64,000 nucleotides of DNA from Sweltsa coloradensis (lineage: Eukaryota > Arthropoda > Insecta > Plecoptera > Chloroperlidae): NCBI GenBank assembly GCA_024449915.1, contig JAMZAV010000359.1, forward strand, positions 186,001 through 250,000, given 5' to 3'. Made by a program: the position numbers and the translations under genes. The first letter of the stretch is position 1; each line of letters begins with the position of its first letter. A model generated the notes under the pieces. It was not told the origin of the DNA and searched no databases. It worked only from the letters and a program-made list of their open reading frames with translations. Shown in pieces: positions 63,936 through 64,000 of this stretch.

Positions 63936-64000
63936 AGTATTTAGATATGCAACGCTGTAAAGACACTATGAAAAAATGCCAAGAGGTATGGACAGGTAGG

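Overview
This is animal nuclear DNA: spliced genes with GT-AG introns, no operons, and many SINEs, LINE fragments and short inverted-repeat transposons. The protein families are animal-type. The palindrome TAGGCCTA and its relatives are very common, together with a 5S-derived SINE and abundant non-autonomous DNA transposons, which suggests a marine invertebrate deuterostome, perhaps an echinoderm. That placement is an inference; the three genes alone do not fix the phylum.

Three protein genes can be supported. (1) PDZD8 lies on the minus strand, with its ATG at 34861 and 13 coding exons read down to 16822. It encodes an ER membrane protein that tethers ER to late endosomes/lysosomes: N-terminal membrane anchor, SMP lipid-transfer domain, a C2-like segment, PDZ, C2, C1 zinc finger and a C-terminal helical region. 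About 903 codons are recovered; the stop codon is not securely located. (2) RAB9, a late-endosomal small GTPase, is on the plus strand with coding exons 36342-36560 and 39926-40399 and a probable 5'UTR intron. It sits head to head with PDZD8, the two ATGs about 1.5 kb apart. (3) ANAPC15, a small acidic subunit of the anaphase-promoting complex, is on the plus strand with exons 52943-53065, 53251-53310 and 55928-56101. Its first two exons also occur, unchanged in protein sequence, at 47786-47908 and 48077-48136, inside a block duplicated at about 45532-49890 and 50665-54080.

Layout: 1-16700 is gene-free and repeat-rich (SINEs, foldback elements, a nested hAT MITE, a long inverted-repeat-bounded block at 4809-10517, a TIR element at 12198-13070, a TA-flanked MITE at 15857-16453 and a hammerhead-ribozyme motif at about 16600-16650). 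16822-34861 is PDZD8, whose 7.8-kb intron holds many mobile elements. 34862-36341 is the shared promoter. 36342-40399 is RAB9. 40400-45530 is intergenic. 45532-56101 is the ANAPC15 region. 56102-64000 is intergenic and repeat-rich.

Two stretches (about 4.8-10.9 kb and 48.5-50.66 kb) have inflated homopolymers and scattered small indels, as expected of unpolished long-read gap fill. The second lies exactly between the two ANAPC15 half-copies, so that duplication may be two haplotypes joined by mistake. I found no clearly new multi-gene system. The most distinctive non-gene signals are the hammerhead core, a filled-site/empty-site pair for a TA-inserting element, a foldback with 208-bp arms, and a 49-bp duplication flanking an insertion near 63.6 kb.
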